Assembly (NCBI GenBank): GCA_030949945.1
Contig: JAUZRZ010000007.1
Span: forward strand, 1 to 64,000
DNA length: 64,000 nucleotides
Reading direction: 5' to 3'
Source: Sulfurimonas sp.
GTDB lineage: Bacteria; Campylobacterota; Campylobacteria; Campylobacterales; Sulfurimonadaceae
Numbering within the stretch: the stretch's first letter is position 1; every line of letters starts with the position of its first letter. Made by a program: the position numbers and the translations under genes. A model generated the notes under the pieces. The model worked only from the letters and a program-made list of their open reading frames with translations. It ran no database searches and was not told the DNA's origin. Positions 50,067-58,197 of this stretch are shown piece after piece.

Positions 50067-50516
50067 TTATTTAAATGTCATAAGAGCATAGCCATCATTC
50101 TGGTATCTAATGGTATCCAAAAAACTATTTGGCGAAATATGGATAAAGGGAAGTACATCCTCTTTTGAAATCGCATTTTTAGCTAAAGACATAGCACAAA
50201 CAGTAATAGCTACATTTTTTCTTTTGCTAAGTAAAAGAAGATACTCTTGTGCTTTCTTAATCTCTTGCATCTCTTCATCAGGGACTATTAACTCATAGTT
50301 CTCTGAACTCATAGCGACACATGAACCATGAAGAGTAAGTGCGACATCAACACTCTCCCCATTTTTTTCAAACATATCTATAGTTTTGCCAACAAGCCAC
50401 ATACGAGTTTTTATGTACTCAGCATCACTCGCACTACAATCAAAAACAACCTTGTGATCTTTTGCTTGAAGCATAAGGACAGATAATATACTAAGGAGTA
50501 AGATGATTTTTTTCAT
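50067..50516 (-). CDS. Periplasmic DsrE-family protein
   Basis: A signal peptide (MKKIILLLSILSVLMLQA) is followed by a DsrE/F-like domain with HKVVFDCSASDAEYI, HGSCVAMSS and VAITVCAMSLAK. In DsrE a conserved cysteine carries sulfur; the Cys in VAITVCAMS is a candidate. DsrE-like proteins take part in sulfur-relay and oxidation. The gene is divergent from the MerR-type regulator with a dyad between them. Confidence 0.75.
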   Translation of the reverse strand: MKKIILLLSILSVLMLQAKDHKVVFDCSASDAEYIKTRMWLVGKTIDMFEKNGESVDVALTLHGSCVAMSSENYELIVPDEEMQEIKKAQEYLLLLSKRKNVAITVCAMSLAKNAISKEDVLPFIHISPNSFLDTIRYQNDGYALMTFK

Positions 50517-50557
50517 TGGATTATTCCTGCTTTCTTTTAAGTTTTTTTAAAATATAA

Positions 50558-50575
50558 AAGTGTAAAGTAACACTT
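50558..50575. promoter_or_regulatory. Dyad operator between DsrE-like and MerR-type genes
   Basis: AAGTGT and ACACTT form a perfect inverted repeat with a six-base centre, in the spacer between divergent genes. It is a good candidate site for the regulator that follows. The spacing from each start is 42 and 58 bases. Confidence 0.45.
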
Positions 50576-50633
50576 AACGATTGTTATTATATGATATAAT
50601 TCTTAAAATTAAATAATTTTCTAAGGTGAGTGT

Positions 50634-51308
50634 ATGGAGTATAAAATATCGGAACTTGTTGCAAAGACAGGTGTGCCAAAGTCGACTATTCTTTATTATA
50701 TAAAAGAGGGCTTGCTCCCTGAAGCGAAAAAAGTAAAAGCAAATGTGCATAAGTATAGTGATGAACACCTAGAGCTTATTAAATATATAAAATATATGCA
50801 AGAGAATATGGGAAGTACAAATGAAGAATTAAAATCTATTTTGACAAAGAAAAATGCCTCTTTTTCTAGCTCTTATACTATGCTTGCACCTCTGATGAAT
50901 ACACTTAGCGGTGAGATTAGTGGCATGAAATATTATACACAAGAGGAGTTTAGTAAGCATTTTGATATAGATAAGAAAAGGCTTGAGGGTTTAATGCAAG
51001 AGGGCATCGTTATCCCTATACAAAAAAATAGACTAACAGATAAAGATGCCGCACTTGTTCATCTTGTAGAAGAATTTTTATCCCTTGGTTTAGACTACTC
51101 CATACTTAAAGAGTATGTAAAACAAGCAAGGGTTCTTTCTAGACTTGAACAAGAAATGCAGGAGCAGCTGTGTGGTATGAGGAATGAAGAAAACTTCTCT
51201 ACTCTGTGGAGGCTTATGTTTGAGACACTCTTTAATGCAAAAGAGTATATTTTTAATCGTAGTACATATAAAACACTTGTTGAGTCAATAAAAAAAGAGT
51301 TAATCTAA
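50634..51308 (+). CDS. MerR-family transcriptional regulator
   Basis: The 224-aa protein begins with a MerR helix-turn-helix (YKISELVAKTGVPKSTILYYIKEGLLP) and continues as a winged, helical domain with a carboxyl coiled coil. The usual metal-binding cysteines of CueR/ZntR-type sensors are not evident (one Cys only), so it may sense a different signal. It probably controls the divergent DsrE-like/thioredoxin group. Confidence 0.8.
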   Translation: MEYKISELVAKTGVPKSTILYYIKEGLLPEAKKVKANVHKYSDEHLELIKYIKYMQENMGSTNEELKSILTKKNASFSSSYTMLAPLMNTLSGEISGMKYYTQEEFSKHFDIDKKRLEGLMQEGIVIPIQKNRLTDKDAALVHLVEEFLSLGLDYSILKEYVKQARVLSRLEQEMQEQLCGMRNEENFSTLWRLMFETLFNAKEYIFNRSTYKTLVESIKKELI

Positions 51309-51613
51309 ACTTTAATATCGAGCTTATGAATAGGTTCTTCTTCTTTGTTCTCCTCGTCCTCTTCTTCAGGCTTAGGACTTCTCTGATTTTCCCTATCTGC
51401 TTCATCCCGAGTATGCTCTTTGTCTTCATCTACCTCTCTATTCTCTTCAGTTGGGCGAACCTTTAGTACTTTTTCATCTTTTTCTTGTACTTGTGCTTGA
51501 GCGACCATATTTTGAAAATCGACACGGTTTTGATTTGCATTTTGAGTAGAAGCTACCGCTGGTGTCATTTGATTTGTAAAGATTGTGCTTGCGACGGGTC
51601 CAATAGATGCCAT
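51305..51613 (-). CDS. Acidic hypothetical protein
   Basis: The 102-aa protein has an amino end with a hydrophobic patch (PVASTIFTNQMTPAVAS) and a long charged tail with a run of Glu/Asp. A similar small gene lies beside the RqcH-like gene in Campylobacter, as I recall. No function known; it overlaps the MerR-type gene end by four bases. Confidence 0.5.
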   Translation of the reverse strand: MASIGPVASTIFTNQMTPAVASTQNANQNRVDFQNMVAQAQVQEKDEKVLKVRPTEENREVDEDKEHTRDEADRENQRSPKPEEEDEENKEEEPIHKLDIKV

Positions 51614-51615
51614 AA

Positions 51616-52944
51616 CTAACTCCTTGTGTCTATCTCAATTGTTTTATATTTATTGTAAAGTACATTTGCACCATGCTGGATGGTTACTTCTCTACGAGGA
51701 GTATAATCGACCAAATACTTATCTTGTGAAGTTGTTGTAAAATCTACACAGAGTCTTGCTGCTGATTGGATGATGTTTTGAGGTAGACTTTGCTTGTCTG
51801 TTGTGATGATGACATGGCATGAAGGGCGATCTTTTAAGTGTAACCAAATATCTTTGGCTCTTGCATTTTTAAGTAAGGCGATATTTCCTTTTTCATTTTT
51901 CCCTAGTTGTACTTTATAACCCTCTATCCAAAAACTCTCAATGCTATCATTTACTTGTATCTTTTTTGTTTGTACTTTTTTTGGGAAGAGAAGTTCTATC
52001 TTTGCCACATCTGTTGCCATTTCTACTGTGTGTATAAAAAGTTTGAGGTGTTGTATCTTAGAAGAGAGTGACTCCTCTTCTATATGTAAGTGTTTAGCTT
52101 TTTGTTTGGCTTTTTTACTTCGGCTAAAGAACATATGACTCACAACAAACGCAGTAGGACAAGCCTTGTCTATATGTAACTCTATTTTTTCTCCATCATA
52201 GTCTTCTAAAAGGAGTTTTTTTGAGTAGGGCTTGAAATTTTCTACATTTGAGAGCATGAGATTTCCATAATGCTCATTTTTTTTGGCTAGTTCTTCTAGA
52301 CTCTCTTGTGAGTCTAACTTCTCATAAAGTTTTTGAAGTTTTTTGAGTTTTTTATTTAAGAGGGCTACTTTTTGCTTTTTAAGGTTTGCGAGTTGTGCGT
52401 TTTGCTCATTTGTATAGACAGAGTATAAAAACTCCTCAACACTCTCTAGTGGATACTCTTTTGCAACAAAAGGAGCATTTGGCACATCAAGAAGTTTTTG
52501 CCCTACTCGTACCTCACGAAATGATGAGTAAAGGTCAACATGACGCAGAGCTTCTAGGACAATATTTTGCTCATCAAGAATGATAACATTTGTGTACTTT
52601 CCTGTAAATTCTATCTGCAAGTACGTAATTTCTTCTTTATAAGCAGAAGCCATAGAAGTTTTCATACGGATGATTTTATCATCGTTAAGGAGTTCTATAT
52701 GTAAAATATTTGAACGATTAAAATGTTTAGCGATAAGAACATCAAAAGGAGCATTGTAAATTTTTGAACGAGGATACTCTTCACACTTAAACATACTAGA
52801 GTTTGAACGAGACATATTAAAGTAAATAGCATCTCTTTTGTCAAAAACAATTTTTAAAATAGTATCGCTGACTCTATGCACGGCAGATATTTTGTTAAAC
52901 TGCTGTAAATAAGTAGTAATTTGGCGAAGATGGGATAGTTTCAT
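51616..52944 (-). CDS. NFACT/RqcH-family ribosome-rescue protein
   Basis: RqcH-type proteins bind stalled large ribosomal subunits and add alanine tails to the stuck peptide. The 442-aa protein has an NFACT-N domain (MKLSHLRQITTYLQQF; YTNVIILDEQNIVLEALRHVD), long coiled coils in the middle and the carboxyl NFACT-R-type segment IWLHLKDRPSCHVIIT. In Campylobacter the family is described as a fibronectin-binding protein. The frame is intact. Confidence 0.85.
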   Translation of the reverse strand: MKLSHLRQITTYLQQFNKISAVHRVSDTILKIVFDKRDAIYFNMSRSNSSMFKCEEYPRSKIYNAPFDVLIAKHFNRSNILHIELLNDDKIIRMKTSMASAYKEEITYLQIEFTGKYTNVIILDEQNIVLEALRHVDLYSSFREVRVGQKLLDVPNAPFVAKEYPLESVEEFLYSVYTNEQNAQLANLKKQKVALLNKKLKKLQKLYEKLDSQESLEELAKKNEHYGNLMLSNVENFKPYSKKLLLEDYDGEKIELHIDKACPTAFVVSHMFFSRSKKAKQKAKHLHIEEESLSSKIQHLKLFIHTVEMATDVAKIELLFPKKVQTKKIQVNDSIESFWIEGYKVQLGKNEKGNIALLKNARAKDIWLHLKDRPSCHVIITTDKQSLPQNIIQSAARLCVDFTTTSQDKYLVDYTPRREVTIQHGANVLYNKYKTIEIDTRS

Positions 52945-52995
52945 GTTTTTATTATATCATAGAGAATTAGATTTAATACAAAGGAAGCAAAGGCT

Positions 52996-53883
52996 ATGTC
53001 ACATGATCATCAGCATACGGTAGGTAAAGATATAAAACTCAAGCGCCTAGTTTGGGCAATCAGTATTAATGTTCTCTTGACTGTTGCACAGATTATAGGA
53101 GGAGTGCTCTCTGGTAGTCTTGCACTCATCGCAGATGCATTACATAACCTTAGTGATGCCATCTCTTTAGTCATCGCATTGATTGCGAGAAAAATCTCAA
53201 CTAAAGAGAATGATGCCTTTATGACCTTTGGTTATAAACGAGCTGAAACATTAGCTGCATTTACAAACCTTATAACCTTAGTTTTGGTAGGCTTATATCT
53301 TATATATGAAGCTTTTTGGCGTTTACATGAACCTCAGGTTATAGAAGGTTGGATGGTTGTAATTGTAGCAGCAATAGCACTTGTTATAGATATTGCAACA
53401 GCATTTCTTACATACTCTATTTCTAAAGACAATATGAATATAAAAGTAGCATTTTTGCATAATGTTTCTGATGCACTTGCATCTTTAGCTGTGATGATAG
53501 CCGGTGCACTTATCATTTTGTATCAGTGGTACTTTGTAGATACCTTACTTACACTTCTCATCGCCTCCTATGTACTTTATCAAGCATATACTATGTTACC
53601 AAGTGTCATAAACATACTAATGCAAGGGACACCAAAAGAGATAAAAATACAAGATGTTATAGATAGACTTGAAGGACTTGATGGGGTGCAAAATGTTCAC
53701 CATTTACATATTTGGCAACTAGATGAGCATCAAAATGCACTTGAAGCTCATATAGTACTAGAAGATATAAACGAGTTGGAAAAGCTCAAAGCCATTATCA
53801 AAGCAGAGCTATATTCTCTTTATAAAGTGCAACACTCTTCTTTGGAGTTTGAGACTAACTTTTGTAATGTTGAGCATTGTTAA
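52996..53883 (+). CDS. CDF-family metal-cation efflux transporter
   Basis: The 295-aa protein has six helices with the metal-binding HxxxD pairs seen as ADALHNLSDAI and FLHNVSDALAS, and a histidine-rich opening (MSHDHQH). The carboxyl cytoplasmic domain (VQNVHHLHIWQLDE) is typical. It exports zinc or similar metals. It is monocistronic, with a convergent neighbour overlapping by four bases. Confidence 0.92.
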   Translation: MSHDHQHTVGKDIKLKRLVWAISINVLLTVAQIIGGVLSGSLALIADALHNLSDAISLVIALIARKISTKENDAFMTFGYKRAETLAAFTNLITLVLVGLYLIYEAFWRLHEPQVIEGWMVVIVAAIALVIDIATAFLTYSISKDNMNIKVAFLHNVSDALASLAVMIAGALIILYQWYFVDTLLTLLIASYVLYQAYTMLPSVINILMQGTPKEIKIQDVIDRLEGLDGVQNVHHLHIWQLDEHQNALEAHIVLEDINELEKLKAIIKAELYSLYKVQHSSLEFETNFCNVEHC

Positions 53884-54437
53884 TTTTGTACTTTTTTTAA
53901 TGTTGGTATGTTTTTAGAACAGTGAATATAGGCCTCTTCAACCTCGACTAGAACCCATGTTACTTGTACTTGAGGAAGTGAACTTATGGACTCAGTTACC
54001 TGAAGAGACTCTTCTTTAGTGAGATGTTTATCAAAATCTTTAGCATCAATTATTGTTGCTTTTCCATTTATATGTAGACCAGTTTGAGTCTCAAAAAAAT
54101 CAATAAAAAGCATACCTATATGCCCGTTTTCTGAAATGTTTCCAAGCGAAGCCATTACACCGTTACCGTTGAACTCAGGATAAATGAGTTTTTCTTTACT
54201 AAGCACTGTAACAAATCCCTCTTGTCCAGCTCGAAAAGAGCTGTCGCTCTCTCCGTTTTTATCGGCAGTAGCTATAAAGAGCATAGTCTGTTTTTTAATA
54301 AAGTTTTTCATAATATCAGTGATATATGAATAGACCTCTCTCTTGTAAAAACCTTTAGCATTCTCTTGTGTATCATATTTTTTTTGGAGTAAATGTTCTC
54401 CTTGGCATCCTGGTAGTTGTTGTGAGTTTTTTATCAT
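53880..54437 (-). CDS. Pyridoxamine 5'-phosphate oxidase-family flavoprotein
   Basis: The 185-aa protein has a split-barrel flavin-binding fold of the PNPOx kind (FIATADKNGESDSSFRAGQEGFV; GNGVMASLGNISENGHIGMLF; GLHINGKATI). Such proteins use FMN or F420. Substrate unknown. The first 20 residues contain a Cys-rich stretch (LPGCQGEH) and may be translated from a later start. Confidence 0.7.
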   Translation of the reverse strand: MIKNSQQLPGCQGEHLLQKKYDTQENAKGFYKREVYSYITDIMKNFIKKQTMLFIATADKNGESDSSFRAGQEGFVTVLSKEKLIYPEFNGNGVMASLGNISENGHIGMLFIDFFETQTGLHINGKATIIDAKDFDKHLTKEESLQVTESISSLPQVQVTWVLVEVEEAYIHCSKNIPTLKKVQN

Positions 54438-54493
54438 ATATAGCCTTTTGATAAGGGAAAATTAAATTTATCTAATTATGCCCTTTTAGCTAT

Positions 54494-54925
54494 TTACTCT
54501 TCTTTCATTCTTTGTGCTAGATAGTCTGCTGTTGGAGCATCTACGGAGTTTACATGTAAAACAATCCACTCTGGTGTTTTACGTATAAAGTTGAGAATCT
54601 TTTTAAAATCTCCATATTTTTTCCACTCTCTACTACTATGTTCAAGGTCTGATAAAAAAATATCGTGAGCTGTTTTGTGCATCTCATACTTTGGAAAATT
54701 ATACTTTAGCATTAAACGTTCTTCATTTGCAAAATGCTTTTTTACATGCTCAACATACTCGAGAAGTTTTGCTTCAAGGGCATCTGTTGGTGTCTTTTGT
54801 ATTTGACATTGTGTTGCAAGTTTATCAATTTCATTTAAAATTTTTATCTCACTCTCATGTGTTTTTTGCATCTCTTCAACACTCATCTCTTCCACTTGTT
54901 CTGCATAGATTAGACCCATCTTCAC
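54494..54925 (-). CDS. Bacteriohemerythrin
   Basis: The 143-aa helical protein has hemerythrin-type iron ligands: YVEHVKKHFANEERLM (HxxxE), HKTAHDIF (HxxxH) and WIVLHVNSVD (HxxxxD). It binds oxygen with a diiron centre, either for storage or to sense it in a microaerophile. Stand-alone hemerythrins are common in this phylum. Confidence 0.85.
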   Translation of the reverse strand: MKMGLIYAEQVEEMSVEEMQKTHESEIKILNEIDKLATQCQIQKTPTDALEAKLLEYVEHVKKHFANEERLMLKYNFPKYEMHKTAHDIFLSDLEHSSREWKKYGDFKKILNFIRKTPEWIVLHVNSVDAPTADYLAQRMKEE

Positions 54926-55016
54926 CCCTTTGTTTTTTATAGTTTAGCACAAGATTAGAATTTTATCGGTGATATATGTCAAGAAACTGGATATAATTTA
55001 GAATAAAGGGAAAAAT

Positions 55017-56228
55017 ATGAATAAAATATATATTTTAAAACAGAAAATATTTGATAATCAAAATAAAATATTTGCATATGAACTTGTTTTTAAAGATAGT
55101 GAAAACAAAACCACAAAACTCTCAAGTAAAGTAACAGATACTTCTAAACTTATTATGAGTTCTATCACAAGTACCGAGTTAGATAAACTTTTAGGGAAAA
55201 AAGTTGTGGCACTGATTAATGTAGATGAAACTATTTTAACTAAAGGTATCTTAGATGTACTAGACAAAGATAGGTTTATTTTAAATATCCTTGAAGACAT
55301 CATCCTTACAGAAGAAGTCATTGGAAAAATTGTACAGTATAGGAAAAGAGGCTTTAAACTTTCTATAGAAAATTTTGACTCAAGTGCAAAAATGATAATA
55401 AAATTTAAGAGGCTCTTTAACTATATAGACATTATCAAAATGGATGTCTTAAGTTCTGAGGAGAAAAATCTTCAAAAAGTTATGAAAAAATTTAAAGGAA
55501 CTAGGATTAAGCTTCTTGCCCAAAATATTGAAACAAGAGAAGAATTTCACAAATATTTTGAGATGGGATTTGATTATTTTCAAGGATATTTTTTAGATAA
55601 ACCTGAAGTTATTGAGATAGAATCCATCAAAGAACCTGCCCAATTTATAATATTACAGTTAATTAAAATTATAAAAGCTAACGACACAACCGAAGAATTG
55701 GAATTTTTCATAAAACAGCAACCTGACCTCTCTTTTAAACTTGTTCAGTTTTTTAATAATGCTAAAAATATGGATGTGAAGATAGAATCAATAACTCAAG
55801 TCATTACACTTATGGGAAGAAATAAACTCTTACGATGGCTTATGGTCTATCTATATTCAGAAGTATCAACAAATCCAGCTTCACAAACACTACTTGAACT
55901 TGCGATAAAAAGAGCGGAGAGAATGGAGAGCGAAGCAGATGCAAAACATAAGGATAAGGCTTACCTAGCAGGTATGTTCTCTATGCTAAGTTCAATTTTT
56001 GAGACAAATATTCAAGAGCTTATGCAACGTGTAAATATGGATCAATCTATCACATCTTTAGTTTTGGAGAAAAAAGGTATTTTTGCATCTTCACTAATGA
56101 GAGCAGAGGAGGCTGAAAAAATTTACCTCAAAAAAATAATGATGGCAAACTTTGAAAGACTTAGTACTTCTGACTTAGTTTACACTCTCGAAGATGGTGG
56201 AATTCATATAGATAAGGATGGGTTTTAA
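55017..56228 (+). CDS. EAL-HDOD domain signalling protein
   Basis: The amino half resembles an EAL domain (IFAYELVFKD at the EAL position; FKLSIENFDSSAKMI; FDYFQGYFLDKPE). It lacks the DDFG catalytic pair, so it is probably an inactive cyclic di-GMP binder. The carboxyl half is an HDOD domain (EFFIKQQPDLSFKLVQFFN, ITLMGRNKLLRWLMVY). Such two-domain proteins act in signalling. It converges on the hydrogenase genes. Confidence 0.8.
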   Translation: MNKIYILKQKIFDNQNKIFAYELVFKDSENKTTKLSSKVTDTSKLIMSSITSTELDKLLGKKVVALINVDETILTKGILDVLDKDRFILNILEDIILTEEVIGKIVQYRKRGFKLSIENFDSSAKMIIKFKRLFNYIDIIKMDVLSSEEKNLQKVMKKFKGTRIKLLAQNIETREEFHKYFEMGFDYFQGYFLDKPEVIEIESIKEPAQFIILQLIKIIKANDTTEELEFFIKQQPDLSFKLVQFFNNAKNMDVKIESITQVITLMGRNKLLRWLMVYLYSEVSTNPASQTLLELAIKRAERMESEADAKHKDKAYLAGMFSMLSSIFETNIQELMQRVNMDQSITSLVLEKKGIFASSLMRAEEAEKIYLKKIMMANFERLSTSDLVYTLEDGGIHIDKDGF

Positions 56229-56241
56229 CACGAAGTTTGAT

Positions 56242-58197
56242 TCAAAAAGATTTTACTTTGTATCTACCTAACTTTTTTTGATGTGTATCAATAATATGAA
56301 CAGCACATGCTAAACAGGGGTCAAAAGAGTGCAGTACCCTCAACACTTCGAGAGGTTTAGATCTGTCTTGGATTTTTAACCCTATAAGTGCTTCTTCATA
56401 AGAACCTCTTTTTCCATCAAAGTTTTTTGGAGTGGCATTCCATGTGGTGGGTGCGATGACTGAAAAGTTTTCTATTTTTGCATTTTTTATATTTATGAAA
56501 TGAGAAAGTACACCTCGTGGAACTTCAAAAAAGGCTCTTCCTTTTGCTTCTTTTTGCAAAGAATTAAAGTCATACTTGACACAAGTGTCTGTGTCGTAGT
56601 ACTTTACATTTTGAATCAAATTTGACATAAGTTTAAAGATATACTCGCATACATATTGAGTCTCTATCGCTCTAGCGGCATTTCTCCCAATAGAAGTTGA
56701 TAAATCTATAAGTTCTAAATCGCTCTTTTTCAAAAACTCATCTACAAATGATTTTATCAAAGAATTTTTGTTGCTGTAAGTGATTAAAAGTCTTGCAAGA
56801 GGTCCAGTTTCCATAGTATTTCCATCGTAACGCGGTGCTTTTATCCAAGAGTATTTATCATCATTTTTATCTGTTTTTAAACTACCATCATCATTTAAAT
56901 CAGTATAACAGATTTCGTTTTCTTCTCCATCACCACTATAGGTACCTGGTCAAAAGAATGCCAACCATCAGAAACCTAAAGATGACTAATGCAAGGCAAA
57001 AGTGCAGAAGGAGCTACTAGTAGCTTCGAGTACTTTTAACGAAGTCAGTAGTTGTCTTGCCAGCTTTTAGGTTTCTCCTACGGGCGAATAGAGAAATATC
57101 CTATTGTGTCGTTAGATTTCCCTTGAATTAGCCAGCCAGTTCTGCGAAAAATCTGCCTAACACTAGAAACATTTCTCTATTCGCTGATGAACGGTGATGG
57201 CATTCTTTGACCAGGATACTTTCTGCCATAGGTCTATCTCTTCAAAGTTATTTTACTCTCATCAAAATTCTCTATATTTTGAAAGTCGTGATTGTAAATT
57301 ACCCCAGAACTAAAAAGGTTTTCCTCTCCCTCGAACTCATAACCGCCAACTGCTAAAAAGTTCCCATTTGCACGACCCATACCTGCTTTAATCTCATCTC
57401 TATATGCCATTGTTAAAAGTAGGGCATCTGGAATATAAGCACGGTCAATAAACTCTTTTGCCTCTTTGATGATAAAAAGGTAATCGTTTAATCTTTGAGG
57501 GTTTAGCATATCCACTACACTTGTGACACCTCCTACAACTATGCTTTGAGGGTGTGGTGTCTTTCCTCCAAAAATAGCTACAGCCTTACTAATATTTGTC
57601 TGAAATTTTAGAGCTTCAAGATAGTGAGAAATCATAATCAAGTTTTGTTCAGGTGTCAACTTGTACTCACCATGTCCCCAGTAGCCATTGGAAAATGGTC
57701 CTAGTTTCCCTGCTTTTACAAAGTTGCCCACTTTTTGTAAAACAGCTTCATAGTGAGCCTCAGAATTTCTAAAGGGGTGTGCATGGTATTTATAAGCTTC
57801 TTCTTGTGTTGATTTTGGATTCGCTTTTAAAGCACTTGTCACATCCACATAATCAAAAGAGTGAAGATGATAAAAGTGGACAACATGGTCTTGAATAAAG
57901 AGTGCCATTGCCATCAAGTTTCTAATGATCTCCGCATTTTTAGGTAGTTGTAGAGAGTAAGCATCTTCAACACTAGAGACTGCTGCTCTAAAATGCGAGT
58001 TTGTACAAACACCACAAATTCCTACCAGCTAACAGCCCAGCATCTCGTGGATCTCGACCTTTTAAAATTATCTCTATTCCTCGAAATAGTTGTCCACTTA
58101 CCCAAGCTTCTTGTACTACACCATCTTCATCCACTTCAATCTCAGCTCTTAAATGCCCTTCTATTCTTGTAATAGGGTCTATGACTATCTTTTTCAT
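56242..58197 (-). pseudogene. [NiFe] hydrogenase large subunit, interrupted by a 272-bp insert
   Basis: The large subunit holds the Ni-Fe site. The start (58197, MKKIVIDPITRIEGHLR) has the RIEGH motif and the first part of L1 (RGIEIILKGRDPRDAGLLAGR); a slip near 58020 hides the L1 cysteines. The middle (57234-57917) and end (56242-56814) carry the rest, including the L2 motif DPCLACAVHII that binds nickel. A mobile insert at 56945-57216 splits it; removing it plus fixing a slip near 57235 restores KR-PMAESTYSGDGEENE. Likely a group 2-type cytosolic uptake hydrogenase. It overlaps the small-subunit gene by four bases. Confidence 0.85.
56945..57216. mobile_element. 272-bp MITE-like structured element in the hydrogenase gene
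   Basis: The ends are imperfect inverted repeats CCTGGTCAAAAGAATGCC and GGCATTCTTTGACCAGG. TA lies on each side, as for IS630/Tc1-type insertions. Inside are long stems, e.g. AGAAACCTAAA/TTTAGGTTTCT, GCGAATAGAGAAAT/ATTTCTCTATTCGC, and the palindrome AGCTACTAGTAGCT. There is no meaningful coding frame. The full or partial element has no second copy in this window. Confidence 0.75.

Noticed and set aside
57001-57215. A small gene inside the 272-bp insert
   Set aside because: All frames hold stops, and the sequence is made of nested inverted repeats, so no protein is likely.
56945-57216. Group I or II intron, retron or integron attC
   Set aside because: I could not find intron core motifs, domain V or a reverse transcriptase. 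The terminal inverted repeats with TA flanks fit a MITE-like element better, though RNA-seq would settle it.
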